Below are positions 13,601 through 25,975 of a stretch of DNA of 64,000 nucleotides, piece after piece (the first letter of the stretch is position 1; every line of letters starts with the position of its first letter). Source of the DNA: Paramyrothecium sp. XJ0827 (Eukaryota; Ascomycota; Sordariomycetes; Hypocreales; Stachybotryaceae); NCBI GenBank assembly GCA_020881915.1, contig JAJFPB010000003.1:4464001-4528000 (forward strand). Direction: 5' to 3'. The notes under the pieces were generated by a model. That model was not told where the DNA came from. It was given only the letters and a program-made list of their open reading frames with translations, and searched no databases. The position numbers and the translations under genes were made by a program.

Positions 13601-16600
13601 CACCACATCTCCACCTCCAGCCCGACAAGGAGTCACTTCCTCTGCTGCTCAACTCCAATCATCTCGAAGCGTCTACAGCAATACCAACAAGCTGGCAGTT
13701 ATCAAGGCGATCTTATACAAGGCCAAGCGCCGACTTTTGCCGTCTTACCGGAGCTTCCCGGCTACAGCCAATCGTTCCTGTTCGCGGATCAAATGCCACC
13801 TCTTTGCACGACGAGAACCCCCGCCCCAGCAATGGTGACAGAAGACGGGTTTTTTCGCGGACATCGCTCATGTCGTATTCTGCTTCACCGCTCTGTGTAA
13901 TGGGCTTGTTGCCATCTCCCGGTGCTGTGGTAGCGAATCGACACTCGTTGTTTCGATCCGCTCATGCTCCACCCGCCCGCCAATCACGCTGCCAATCCCA
14001 GCTTCGCGACAGTGACCAGGATCAGAGTCGCCCGCCTATCACACGACTCAGGCAACAGCTCTTGAACATGGACTAAACACGCGTTGCGTTGCGTTGCGAA
14101 GTGTTGGCAGTGCGTGGATTCTCAAAGCCACCAAGCCTACACTAAACGCCTGCTGCAGTTTGATGCCTATGCTAGCGTTTTCTTGCATGCCAGTTTCTCA
14201 ACCTTTACTGACGATGCCACAGGTGTCAAAGCTCGCGTATCGAACCATTTGTCTTGGTTGGCACGATAAGAAGACCAGTCTCGGACAAATCACTGAACCA
14301 GGGATGTCTGGATTAGAGCGCTGTTTGTTCTTCGCGCAACGCAACGTTCAGTCTTATCGTACCGTCTGACCATACACCAAGGGGAATCTTTCCACCAGGC
14401 CCGCCGATGCATGCCAGGCATACTACATCCTGCAATGTAATGCAATGCAAGCTCGCGCAGCTGCAAGCTTTATTTGCCAGGGAAGCGGCAGCGCGTGCTT
14501 GAGCCACTGCTTCTTTTTCTCCGCCTCGCATTCTTTTTTCCTCCACCTTACCGGTTTTGGCCATTTACTGCTTGTTTTCAGCTTGTCAAGACCCTTCGAT
14601 CGCCGCCTCCTAACCACAAGAGAGTCAACAAACCATGCATGCCTACCCAAGGATCCGATGTAGTCGCGCACAAATTTGGCGAAACATTTTGCAACTGAGC
14701 TTTTCGTTCCCGTTGAAGCTATTGAAGCTAGTCTCCACCCCCTCATCGATCCGAGCCCCTTGCAATAAAATATGCAACCATACTTCACCATCACGTCGTC
14801 CAATATAACACAACAGAAAGCCGGCCCTGTTCTATTTGCCACGTCGGAGTATATCATCCTGCAAGAAAAGGCGATATTAAGGTCACCATTCGTTTGATGG
14901 GACAGATTATCGATGTCCATGCGTACCCCCACCGTCAAAGGACGGCGCAACTCTCCGTCCTCAGCTGCCCAGCTAGGAGAGGGGTCTACCATCATGGTGA
15001 CTACTCGTCGAGCTTCAACATACTATGTAAGCACGCTGGCTTCAATGTGTGTCTCTCCTACACGAACAACGCCAATTCTTGACGAGGTGTTATTTCCGGT
15101 GGAATATTGATACCCTGCATTCATGCCTGCGCCTACTATTGGCTCTTGTAAGGTCATCGGCTGACGAATCGCCATCTCTTGCCCAGTTCGCTATTCTAAC
15201 TTAGCCTTCTAAGCCTTACTCAACTGTCAAGTCGCCCAACTTTGGTGATCATCCAATCTTTTGCCATCTCGTAATTGTCAGAACTAGCCCCACAGCTGCC
15301 GCAGGACTTGAAAGTTCCCTGAATCCCAGCACAAGGGTACCTCTAGGACCGCTCTGGAGATGAGTCGGTCGTACTTTTCTTGGAATTTCAATGATTAGCG
15401 TTACAATGACGAGACGCAGGCTGACGTTCGCCGCGCGTCACACAACGCCACCTCTGCGGTGAAGAACCTTCAATTCTTCCAACGACCAAAAAGAAAGCAA
15501 AAGCCAGGGCCATTTTTACAGCCGACATCCACATACCGAGGGGCGGATCCCCTGCAGATGGCTCAAGCTGGTGACCTCTGAACACCTACAGAGCACCCTT
15601 CGTGCCATTTCAAGAACTGCGCAAGGCTTTCATTGGTCAGTCTACTAGTATTCGACTAGCAACCCACCACCAGCTGCGGCATCGTCCCTGGCTGCATTAC
15701 CGCGTGTGAAAGAGATGCGCGTTTGCATCATGGATTGTGCCTTTTCCAGCGACTGGTGCCGATCTATAATTGCTAGCTCTCGATCCAGCTTGCAGCAAGT
15801 CTTCCCACCTTCCTGCATTCAGCGACTGGCAGCAACGGAGATCTCGGTGCGATGCGCTCACGTGGCTCTGCTCCTTGCACCTCCTTCCTCCCTGGTCAGG
15901 TTTTCAGCTGTCCATTGTCAACACCCGCTTGACCTTTCCCGTCGTCGAGTGACCGCCATCAGCATGAGTCAGATTGGATATGGCACTCACCTGATGCCAA
16001 TCATATGTCGGACACCGCTATCCACTTCTCCATACGTTGAGTTCCCGCCTCTCAACAACGGTGGACACTGTGGGCCTATGGGGCCTTGGAGCCGCATGGT
16101 TGCTGCGATCCGTGGCCTGCCCCGACGTTTTTGGGGTCACGCTTGTTCGAATGGCTGGCTGACTTGACTGTGGCCCGCGGTCCGGGCTTGCAGTACGACA
16201 TTAAGCAGGTTTGCTTTGCTTTGCGATATTTCGTGTGTGACTACCTGGACTGTGCATTGTAGGGGTTAAACTTGATCTTGGTTTGCGGCGGTGGTCCTTT
16301 CTGACCGGCCGCTTCTTTGCGCGATGCGTGATTTCTGGCAATGGCTACTTCAGCTTTGTCTCGATACTACTCTTTCTCGACAGCCTTCACCGAAACCAAT
16401 CATCCCATACATGGTTGGCTGGTGTTGAGGCAAGGTTAGCCTGGCGAGGGTGCATCTGACCTGGCCACCTCTTAGTAGCAGAGCGCGGCTGATCGCCCGG
16501 GCAGTCCCAAGGCTTCGTCATCATCACGGAGCCAGGCGAGACTTGATATCGGGTGGTTATAGTCCAATCAATTCATCAAATGAGGACCCAGCATGAGGAT

Positions 16601-16977
16601 GCCTCGGCTATGTGTTGTACCTGTACATGCGTTCCAAAAAAATAGACGTTTCCGTGGATTGATACGACGCCAATATCACCAAGCCCACCCACCATTTCTC
16701 GCTTTCGTCACGCCACTACCAATAAAATTGCCAAGAGAAGCATAATTCCAGGATGAGGAGAAAGGGAAAACCAAGGTGCTGCACATTTTTTTCTTCGCTG
16801 GGTATGAAAAGACTAGAATGGTGCTGCCGTCATCATCCCCCTCCTGACCGGTCATCGGCCACTATACTCCCCCTTCCCCTGGAAACCGGCGCTAGGTTTC
16901 CCGCCGCCTCGTTGTTCTCTCTTTCCTCTGCGACTGACCGGCGCCAACTGCCCCGTTCGTCGTGCCTACGGTGTCCG
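10683..16977. other. Gene-free region with unresolved open frames
   Basis: No gene is supported over these 6.3 kb. Three overlapping plus-strand frames of 130-175 codons occur at 13440-14076, rich in Ser, Pro, Gln and Arg. Their overlap in all three frames argues for biased composition rather than coding, though part could be a long leader or a missed multi-exon gene. A further 153-codon plus frame at 15706-16167 has no recognisable features. The stretch also contains a GGC/CAG trinucleotide run (about 11552-11585), a guanine-run cluster (11709-11736) and CCTTACCTTACCTTAGGTA-like motifs near 13390. Confidence 0.5.
11709..11736 (+). other. Guanine-run cluster (potential G-quadruplex)
   Basis: Five runs of three or four guanines are separated by loops of two or three bases within 28 nt. 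This satisfies the classical intramolecular G-quadruplex pattern on the plus strand. It lies in the gene-free stretch upstream of the membrane-protein gene that ends at 10682 on the minus strand, so it is about 1 kb from that start codon. Folding and function are inferred only. Confidence 0.5.
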
Positions 16978-19247
16978 TTAAACACCGACTGTAAAGTCCA
17001 TGGGCTCACCCCCGGTCGTGGACCCATCCATGTTGTGTACGTCCCGCTCCTCCTCCATCATCTCGATCAGGCTGTCCAGGTTTGTGTCGAGGCTCTCGCC
17101 CTCCTTAGGGTCGAGGCACAGCTTCAACAGTCGCCTATACTTGTCGATGCGGTCGCCCACGCCCATCATACTCAGCGCGTCGACGTACTCGGCTTCGGCT
17201 TGGCGCTGCTCGGTCAGGAGCTGGCTCAGCTGCCGGGCGAGGCTCAGACGCTCCTCGTACGGCTCTTCCTGCGAGCCGGCGCCGCCGTTGCTCTCGCCGT
17301 TGGCGCGGCTCAGTTCGGCATCGACGGCCTGCTGCACGTTCAACCTGCCCTGGAGCGCGAACAGCGAGAGGACTTGGTGCTTGGCGAGATTCGCCTCGTT
17401 CATAACCTTGGCGGCTGCCTCGTCAGGCTCCAGCTGCGCCTCTATCTCTGCGATTTGCTGACACGCGAGGTTGAGCTCAACCGTCGCGTTGGTCAGGATA
17501 CGCCGGGCCTCCGTCTCCGCCTCGTCCTTCTCGTGCCATTCCTCGTCGTAGCTCTTAGCTAAGTCTTGGAATTTTTCCAAGATTAGAGGTGATATCCGTG
17601 ACTGTACAGTGTTGGCGGCGGCCGATTGGAACGAAGTCGGCGGCTTCCGCATAAGCTTATCTGAGAATGCGTCACGAAATGACGCATGTCTTTGCGAGTC
17701 TGGCGCGAATGGCGACGACGACCGTTGAGGACCCCGATCCTTCTTCGCGGCGTTCAACTCCATGATCAGGTCCTCTGCTCTTATGCCCTCGTGGTTTGTG
17801 ATGTCTGTTGAGGCATTTCGCCCCAACAACGCACGAATACATTTCCTAGCATTCCGTTGTGCAGCAAGATGTAGTGCTGTGTTTCCCTCGTTGTCTTGCG
17901 CATCTAGAAGTTGTTGAAAGGCACTCGGATCTAGAGTCTCCTGTAACCTATTTAGAATATTGTCGAGGTAGTAGCGCGAACATGAAGGACTGAAGACTCG
18001 GCCATTCTTCATAACTGCTGCGTGGTGGATAGCTGTACAGCCCGCGTTATCGCGGGCGTCCACCGTTTCGAAAAGCTCCTTCATGACCGCTGGGAAAGAT
18101 TGCTTTTCGAAGCAGTTGGTGAAGTTGACGGAGCGCATGAGAGGTGTCTCGCCTCGGATGTTCTTGACATTGACGTTGGCGTTGAACCGCCTCAGCTGCT
18201 TTATCACGTCGACGTCTCCCATCGCTGATGCCCAGTGCAGGGCGGTATGGTTCTCGGCATCGATGAGCCAGTTCGGCTGGAAGTTGGGTGGAGGGTCGGG
18301 CTTCACGGCGGGCTGCTCGTTCCTAGAGAGGAGGAAGTAATCCAGAAGTTCGTCGCCGTAGACCGAGTGTTGCTGCTCTGTGAGATCCTGCAGCTGCTCC
18401 TCCCGTTTCCGCTTCCGGTGGCCGGTCGAGATATGCGACATTTCGAAACGGTCATCCTCGGCCATATATGATGCGGAAGCAACTGTGAGATTATCGGGGG
18501 TATCATCTTCAGCCATCATTGGCTCGCCGTTCTCGAATTCTTCGTGCACAGGTGGAGGAGCGCCTATTCGCCCACATTAGCAATCGGTTGGGGCACACTG
18601 CGGATCCGACATGGCAATTACCATTCCACTTAGGCAGAGGCGGTTTGGCTTTGGGGGCTTTGGGTTTGCTCGCATGCCTGGGTGCGGGAGGCGGGGTCTC
18701 GTTGCCGGCGACATATTCGAAGATCGGCCTCAACCGATCGTACACGCTGTGACGCTGCGCCAGAGCCTCGCCGGCCTCGAGAGGAATCCATGTGCCTTGG
18801 TATTTACCATAGCCACCCTGGATTTTCTCATGCACGTCCTTCTGGACGTCGCGCTCAAGAATTCTTGTACGCGCTGGCTTGTCAAACCCGGCGGCTTTTA
18901 AAATGTGTGTCGCATTAATCCAGTCGTCACCCCTCCGTCGCATAACATGCTCTTTTAGATCTGCACCGAATTGGAACTCATACACGGGTATCTGTGTTGG
19001 AAATTGAATTAGCCGACATCTCTTCAAAACGTTGTGTCGCAGGCCAGCAATGTGCCAGCCCTAACGGAAGATGATATCTGTATGGCCGGTTGCCATGGGA
19101 GATTGCGGTCTGGACAGCTGGATGCGAGGAACAGTGCGACTTGTTTGCAATTGGCGAGGAATTTTGACAGTATTGACGATGCATGGACAGACTTACGCCG
19201 CTGTATGTGGCACTGTACACGCCTGGGCCTGCGTTGCCCTTGACCAT
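16978..19247 (-). CDS. MBP1: APSES/KilA-N transcription factor of the Mbp1 type (MBF subunit)
   Basis: Three exons join cleanly: 19247-19197, 18991-18622 and 18563-16978, giving 668 residues. Introns are 205 and 58 nt, the second with a GCTAAT branch site. The N-terminal APSES/KilA-N DNA-binding domain spans about residues 10-115 and contains the highly conserved blocks [20 protein letters not shown] and [16 protein letters not shown] basic KRKR cluster near residue 190 may be a nuclear signal. Ankyrin repeats occupy about 240-390 ([22 protein letters not shown]). The C-terminal part (about 470-640) is helical and coiled-coil-like, as expected for dimerisation with a Swi6-type partner. In yeasts this complex binds ACGCGT boxes and drives G1/S genes. 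The gene is divergent from the Arp1 gene. The first exon encodes only 17 residues and is easily missed by gene callers. Identification is firm; assignment to Mbp1 rather than another APSES-ankyrin paralogue is likely. Confidence 0.5.
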
Positions 19248-20034
19248 CTTGGCGGCTTCAAAAAATCGGGATGTTGAGTGTGGGCATGCAGAACAGGCAG
19301 CGGTGAGGGGGGATAGTTGCGGCTCGATGTCGATTAGTCTAGCAAGATTCAAGACGATAATTAAAGGCTGGAGTCAGCGAGCAGGGGCGAATAGTGGTGA
19401 TTGACTGCACGTCTGACGATTCAACACCACGAGCAGGGCTGGAAGGATGAGCTTGCAAATGGCGGCACGTCTGCGACGCGGTCGACGATGGAGGAGACGC
19501 GCTTCTACGCGAAGCACTTTAATTGGTGAGTGCCTCAGGAGCCAGCACGTGATAGTGACTGATGGGCTGGACGCGAGCTGGTCCGGGGCGGCAAGGCGGT
19601 TTAGGGTATGTAAGTTATTTCGTTTGCACTGTGGGGCATTCGGCTGTTGGAGGGAGGCGCAACCCCGTCCCCGGGAATTTGGCGGTCGCTATCGGGGTAC
19701 GTACCTTTATCGCTTTTCGTGGCTCACGCGTCAAGGGGTAGCTAAAGCTATAGTGCTCCATATCCGCATCTAGAATACCAGCTCCTGTACAATCCCAACG
19801 GATAAAGCATTGGACCGCTACGACAGTAGCCTGGATGGATACGACAAGCTGACCACGGTGTCGACTCATTTCTGCGACTTTTCGATCCGCGGTATTGGCG
19901 CACGGACGAGTGGTATGCCGAGGTCGGATTCGCAACAACAACAAAGGCAATCAAGAACCGTTCCGCGGGAGGATTACGATATAAAGAGGCTGTAGCTGTA
20001 TTGGAGGCAGCGCTGAGGCCGGACAACATCGAAG
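19248..20034. promoter_or_regulatory. Divergent promoter region between Mbp1-type factor and Arp1
   Basis: This 787-bp region separates two divergent start codons. It contains an exact MluI cell-cycle box ACGCGT at 19726-19731, which is the known recognition site of MBF, the complex that the left-hand gene would belong to. A GATATAAAGAGG sequence at about 19978-19989 lies some 50 bp before the Arp1 ATG and could be a TATA-like element. No coding frame here is convincing. Confidence 0.5.
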
Positions 20035-21346
20035 ATGACGGAACTACTGCACAATGCGCCCATCGTTTTGGACAACGGCTCAGGCACAATCCGTGCTGGA
20101 TTCGCCGGCGACGATCTACCGAAGTGCTTCTTCCCCTCGTGGGTGGGCCGACCTAAACACCTGAGAGTCCTCGCCGGTGCTCTGGAGGGCGATGTCTTCA
20201 TAGGGCAGAAGGCGGCGACCGAGCTCAGAGGGCTACTGAAGATTCACTACCCGCTGGAGCACGGCATCGTCACCGACTGGGACGACATGGAGCGGATCTG
20301 GGAGTACGTGTACGGGGAGGGTCTGAAGACGTTGAGTGAAGAGGTGAGCTGCTGAGTTCTGTCCACACAGGATCAAGGATGGACATGTGCTGACGTTTTG
20401 CAGCATCCCGTGCTGTTGACGGAGCCGCCCCTGAACCCACGCAGCAATCGAGAAACCGCCGCCCAAATCCTCTTCGAAACGTTCAACGTCCCCGCTTTGC
20501 ACACTTCGATCCAAGCCGTACTATCATTATACGCGAGCGGAAGGACCACGGGTATCGTTCTCGACTCGGGCGACGGCGTCTCACACGCCGTGCCCGTCTA
20601 CGAGGGATTTGCCATGCCCAACAGTATCCAGCGCATAGATGTTGCAGGTCGAGATGTAACAGAGTACCTGCAGACACTATTACGCAAGAGCGGCTACGTG
20701 TTCCACACCAGTGCAGAGAAGGAAGTGGTGAGGTTGATCAAGGAGAGCGTGTCATACATTGCACCTGACCCGAGGAAGGAAGAGAGAGATTGGATTGGTG
20801 TCAAGCCGAGCGACAACAAGTTCGCCGAGTATGTCTTGCCGGACGGACACAAACTCAAGGTAAGTGGAGATGATGCTCTCAGCTGTCTGTCTGTTCATCA
20901 CTGACATTTTGTTGGCAGATTGGCGCAGAGCGCTTCCGAGCCCCAGAGATCTTGTTCGACCCAGAAATCATCGGACTCGAGTACCCCGGCGTACACCAAA
21001 TCGTCGCCGATGCAATCAGCCGCGTCGACTTGGATTTGAGGAAGTCACTATACAGCAACATAGTTCTGTCCGGTGGCAGCACCCTGACCAAGGGTTTTGG
21101 TGACCGACTCCTTGGCGAGCTGCAAAAGGTGGCGGTCAAGGACATGAGGATAAAGATCTTCGCCCCTCCAGAGCGAAAGTACTCAACCTGGATTGGAGGC
21201 AGTATCCTGGCAGGCCTCAGTACTTTCCGCAAGGTATGAGAAGCGTCGCTGGACAATGAGTGACAGGCACTAACGATTCGCAGATGTGGGTTAGCATTGA
21301 TGACTGGCACGAGAATCCCGACATAATTCACACCAAGTTTACATAA
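20035..21346 (+). CDS. ARP1: Actin-related protein Arp1 (centractin), dynactin filament subunit
   Basis: Four exons (20035-20343, 20404-20859, 20919-21233, 21284-21346) all join in phase 0 and encode 380 residues, the normal length for centractin. Introns are 50-60 nt. The N-terminus carries the actin phosphate-1 loop ([17 protein letters not shown]), followed by the ATP-binding and phosphate-2 pattern ([17 protein letters not shown]) and the adenosine loop ([18 protein letters not shown]). The last exon has only 20 codons and ends in the actin-like HTKFT tail. Arp1 forms the short filament of dynactin, which links dynein to cargo and is needed for nuclear distribution in hyphae (the Neurospora ro-4 product is the same protein). 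The spacing of motifs and the C-terminus separate it from actin itself. Identification is secure. Confidence 0.5.
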
Positions 21347-22281
21347 TGGTACAATGCGCGGGATCACATAACAAGAGCAGGACCGGCTTTGACAAAACAC
21401 CACCCTAAACATGCAGAGGGGCCACGGCGCGCTGATGGCGTCTTGGGTGGAACCAATTAGAGGCCGCCATAACGATGTGACTGGAAGTGAGGATGCAACT
21501 GGAGAACCACCATCGACGGGACGTCCAAGAACTCGAACGAGACAGGCACTTGAGGATAGGTGCACTACTGTCGGGAGCGGCAGAGAAGTGTGGAGGAGCT
21601 AGAGGATGAGCAGGCCGATTATTTGAACGCGGGAATGCAGGTCTTGTCACATAGAGAAGTCCTAATGATACCCCTGATTTGTTCGTTTCAGCCCAATGCA
21701 CTCTTGAAGAGCAGGCAGTGACTTTTTGTGTCAGGGTTCGAAATGATGAGAGGCAAGCAAAGCATATATGACTGTGGTTTGATGGCCACTCTCAAGATGG
21801 ACGTCACAAGAGGTTTCCACGTATTTGGGAGGTCTAGATGAGACTTCATTGACAGTAACCTATATACAACTCTCTCATCCAATTTCCCTTCCCACAGTCC
21901 ACCGATTTTTGTTATTGGTGTTATGCGTAAAAACCATAAGAAACTTTTTTTTTCCATCATCAAATCGCTTGCCTTTGTCGTTGGTCATACAGAATCCATC
22001 AAACATGAGGGGGGTATAAACTAGAAATTCACCAGAGCCAAAACACGTCCCTAAGCGCCGATTTGCTCTGAGGTCCCCTTTGACCGGCTTGTTGAACAAT
22101 GCCACGTGAAATGAAACGCCGTTTTCGCCCGCAGTAAGAGTGGGAGATTAAAAAAAAAACACAAGATCAAATGAGCAATTGCTCCTTCTTCCTCGGTGAA
22201 CCAAGAGTGGTCAGAAACAAGAGGCCTTCAGGAAGGCATTGCCTGGTTTCTCGGTCACCGGTTTGCGTACGAATCCCACGG
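21347..22281. other. Intergenic region, no gene seen
   Basis: This region separates the 3' ends of the Arp1 and Par32-like genes, which are convergent. Short frames occur on both strands but none is convincing. It includes small T and A homopolymer runs (about 21947-21954 and 22149-22158). Confidence 0.5.
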
Positions 22282-22752
22282 TCATGAGCGGTGCATGACG
22301 CTGGAGACGGCGCGCGCCCACATCTTGGTCTTGGTGGTCATGGAGCTTGTCTCGCTGGCGGCGTCGTCGCCGGCGGTGGAGGCAGAGGACGAGACGTCGC
22401 TGGCGTCGCTCTTCTTGCGGCGGTAGACGTTGCCCCAGCCGCCGATGCCCGTGTAGCCAACGGGGGCGGCGTCACGGGCGGCGGCGCGGCGGAAGTCGTC
22501 GTCCAGGGACAGGGCGGGACGCTCGCTGGCGGAGTGGACGTTGCCGGCACCGCCAATGCCGCTGAAGAAGCGCCGAGGGGTTGCGGACGCGGGCGAGGGC
22601 GCGGACAAGGTGGGCTGGGCGACGGTGGAGGGCACGGAGGAGCGGACGGTGGTGGGCGTGGCGCGGAAGGTGTTGCCCATGCCGCCGCGGCCGGAGCGCA
22701 TGTAGGTGGTTGTGGAGGGGGAGGACTCGGTGATGATGTAGTTTCCGGTCAT
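22282..22752 (-). CDS. Par32-like protein with three G-[RI]-G-G-x-G-N repeats (DUF3602)
   Basis: This intronless frame encodes 156 residues. It contains three copies of the diagnostic motif: GRGGMGN at about residues 21-27, GIGGAGN at about 65-71 and GIGGWGN at about 101-107, separated by Ser/Thr/Pro-rich spacers. This is the signature of the DUF3602 family, which includes yeast Par32. Par32 is phosphorylated after TORC1 inhibition and controls ammonium transporters. Whether the fungal homologue does the same is inference. The many Ser and Thr residues around the repeats are plausible phosphorylation sites. GC-rich codons give strong antisense frames on the other strand, which I treat as shadows. 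Confidence 0.5.
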   Translation of the reverse strand: MTGNYIITESSPSTTTYMRSGRGGMGNTFRATPTTVRSSVPSTVAQPTLSAPSPASATPRRFFSGIGGAGNVHSASERPALSLDDDFRRAAARDAAPVGYTGIGGWGNVYRRKKSDASDVSSSASTAGDDAASETSSMTTKTKMWARAVSSVMHRS

Positions 22753-25700
22753 GGTTGCTGAGCGGATGGTTTGGAGTTTGTGTTTGTGTTGGTGACTGTG
22801 TCTGAGGGCGTCTCTAAGAGAGAAGAACGCTGGATGTTCGACGAAACAGAGGTCTTTTCAGTGTAGTCGTTTGCGGATGAGGATGAATTGCAGAAGATGA
22901 CAACAGGCAAATGCAGTTTCTAGAAGCAGAGGCTTGCTGTGTCTCAAGAGGTTGGTAGACTGTGTATAGGGAGCAGATGGACTGTTGATGCAATGGGAGG
23001 AGGGTGGAGGCCCGGTCTAATATACGTTTTGTGTGCCGGACGAGGTTTTGTTTGTTTGTACGTAGGCTTTACGTCTAAGCTTCTCGTCATGCCACGGCCA
23101 CGGCCATTGCCTTGCCCATGTCCGTGTCACCAGACCCGGTGGGAACCACCAAGGATGAGGAGAGAGGCGTGTCTCGTTCCCAAGAGGCAAGCCTGGGCTT
23201 GGGTCTAGCAAAGCCCGGCTTTAGCTTTTGGCTCTTTTCGGCGTTTTTTCTCCAATGCTCATCGCGGGAGCTTATTTCGAGGGAGTGGCTGTAGATCCGG
23301 GCCTGGCCGCGTGCGGCTCAGCCATTGGCGGGAACGAGACCACATGTCTGCTCTGGCGCTCTGGACACGCCCTCTGTAGCTAGGAGATGGGGAGCTGACG
23401 CAAGTGAAGTGTTGGAGAGACGGAGGGATCATGGCCCAGAATAGGTTCTGAATCAGAAAAGGAGAGGTGTGCGCAACAATCCACCCCCCTTCTCGGTCCA
23501 GTTGCGGACATCTGAGAAAAGCTTTCTAACAGACAGCCTGCCCTGCTACAGTAGAGGACCAAGCTGAGGGGGGAGGGAAGGGGGCCATCGAAAACATGGG
23601 GAAACCCACTGGAAAGCAGAATTATCCATTCAGAAACGATGCTGTTACGAAATGGCGGCGTCACGAGGCCACATGACGGTGCAGCGTTCCTGGATGGCGA
23701 CTTTACCGTTAGCTAATTCTTACCCCATAGAAAGCCTAAGCGAGAGGCTAGTGCGGCGGAACGGGTTTAGAAAAAAAGCCAGAGGGGCGTGCGAATTCTT
23801 TTTTTCCCTGCCCTCCCATTCATTTCCCGAGACTCGAGCACATTGTCTTGGGGTCTCTTTTTTTTCTTTTTTTTTTCTCTTTCTCTTCAGGTCAGCAGAC
23901 ACAAATTCTTGCCAGGGCAGTTGCTTGAAGCCACGCCCCTCTGCCTTACCCTCCCCTTGCCCAGCGCTTCCCGTCGACTCTTTTCCGGCTGCCCTGGACA
24001 TGGCGAATTCAACCTGGGGATGATCCAATTTTCTTCCCCCTGCCCTAAGCTGGACATGCAAGGTATCATTCTTCCTGCTGGGCGCCTGATGGGTTGTGGT
24101 GAAGAAGTAAGCCATCCAATGTGACCAAAACAGGCACAGCACTGCGAGATGAGCACCTCACCGCTGGACTGTCACGTCTTACTGTAACACACAAGGGAAC
24201 ATGTCGTCATGTCTTAATGCCGGCGACAAAAGTCGCTTGCGTGCTTACATGAGGTGAAGGTGAAGAGGTGCAAGGGACCGAAGTGGCCCCCAGAGCAGAG
24301 CAACCAACCAAGCAGCCGACTCAAGGATGCATGACTTCCATGAGCCAATGCTTCACACCACGAGGACAGTTTCCGGAGCTACAGAATCAACGGCGGCCCG
24401 CTGCACACGATGGACCTCTGTCTCTCTCCATCGCCGCCTACCCACGGGCCCTCAATTTCGATCGCTCCCGGTGTGTTTGGGGGTGTTGCTCAGTGACTGG
24501 GTCCCCTGGTGGGACAATATCCGCTTTGTTTTTGGTCAGCGTGATCACCTGAAATTTTTTTTCTCCTTCGTTTTGCTTGCTGTTTCTCCACCGAAGCCAA
24601 TCGAGAACCACGGCGGCAGAATTTTTTTTCCTACTCGATCTTCAATCTTTACCGTGGACGGCTTAGAGGCGGTCTTGGCTTCTGCTTCCAAAAGCCCACA
24701 TGACGCTAAGACAGGGGGACAGATGGACAAGGCTCTTTTAGTGAAATCCGGGGTTGGAGAGGAGTTGGCCGATGGGCGTGTCGGCCTGGTCAGCTGGCGG
24801 AGGTCCCCGTTGACCCTGGCCCTTCCCGCTTCCGTCGGTCATGGAGAATCGTTGTCGTCGTCGTTGGCCTTCTTTTTGCTTCTTTCGTTTCTTTTTTCCC
24901 CCTGCCCTTGGAGGCCAACGTGGCGGGAAAAAGCCTGACGTTTGCTCGTGACTTTTCCCATGAGTCAAAGCCGGTAAGCTAGGAGATGACGAGAACGTGT
25001 AACCCGAAATGCCGTGCATGATTACCTGCGTACGTGTGTGGCAAGACAAGCCTTGGGGGCCGGGACGCTCGGCGGCAGTGAGACCCCTTTTCACAAACCG
25101 GACTCTTTTGCGCACATCGAAGCTTGGGTTGTCCTCATCTCCTGCGTCCCTTTACTGGCCGTGGATCTCAAGCAGTCAGAAGTGCTCATGGGCGGTGAGT
25201 ATGATGCGAGACGTGAGGGCTCACGTTGTACGGCGCCAGCCACGAAAATCCTTTGTAGAGAAACCAATCTACTCCAATTTACTGTATGCTGTGCCACGCG
25301 CATTCCATAAGGGAAAGCAAACGGCGTAGAGCTCACAACCAGCCAACCAGCCCTGCAAGGCACACGTTCTTCCAAACCTTCGGGAGCAGCCGAAATGCAA
25401 GAAGAAAACGTGCAACCCAAACTCCCGGGCCCGTCCCGCTTTCCCCGCCCTTCCTTTGTTCTTGCTCCGTTTGCCTATGTGGGCAGCAAATCGCATGGTA
25501 TCGCTCGCGAATCTCCCATTCCCCTCGGGGGGTAAAACATGATCTGCTGCTTTGCGGGCGCTGTTGACAGGTGCTTGCGGGCGTTGCGATGCACGATATG
25601 CGTCATGGGAGGGGGAAGATGGAGAAGGGGGGAGGGGGTGTAGGGCGGTCGACGACCCCTGCCCTAGGGAATTTGTTTCTTTTTACGGATGCCTTTTCGG

Positions 25701-25975
25701 TCTCCTTAGATAAGCTCCTGTGTGCTCATCGGCCATTAAAACAGAGGATGGGAGTGCTCTATGATAAGGGTGAAGACAAGTATGCCGTAGCGCTTTGTCA
25801 ATGAAGCATCGCCTTTGCGTCGAGGGGAGGCCTGTAACCCTGACCTGTGAGGTCTGAAGCTGCTACGGCATGTGATGCCATGTCTCTCATGGCTGCGCTT
25901 TTATCCTGTGTTTTCACCTCAAGAGCTGATGATGGAAACAAGACTCATTGGAATGGCTGACTTTCACATGTTCTT
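22753..25975. other. Gene-free region with polypyrimidine tracts
   Basis: No gene is supported. The sequence is rich in plus-strand pyrimidine runs, notably about 23857-23890, where T-rich and CT-rich runs end in CAG. Such tracts are common in long fungal leaders and near acceptor sites. Open frames of up to 203 codons (24327-24938) look like chance frames in biased sequence, with no domain features. Long untranslated exons of a neighbouring gene are possible. Confidence 0.5.

Noticed and set aside
13440..14076. Three overlapping plus-strand frames as a possible gene
   Set aside because: All three frames are open over the same bases, so codon structure cannot be distinguished from composition; kept only as a note.
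16753..17562. 269-codon plus-strand frame
   Set aside because: It is antisense to the coiled-coil part of the Mbp1-type gene and has repetitive Leu/Val/Ala composition typical of a shadow frame.
22291..22761. 156-codon plus-strand Gly-rich frame
   Set aside because: It mirrors the Par32-like gene, whose three spaced GxGGxGN motifs are diagnostic.
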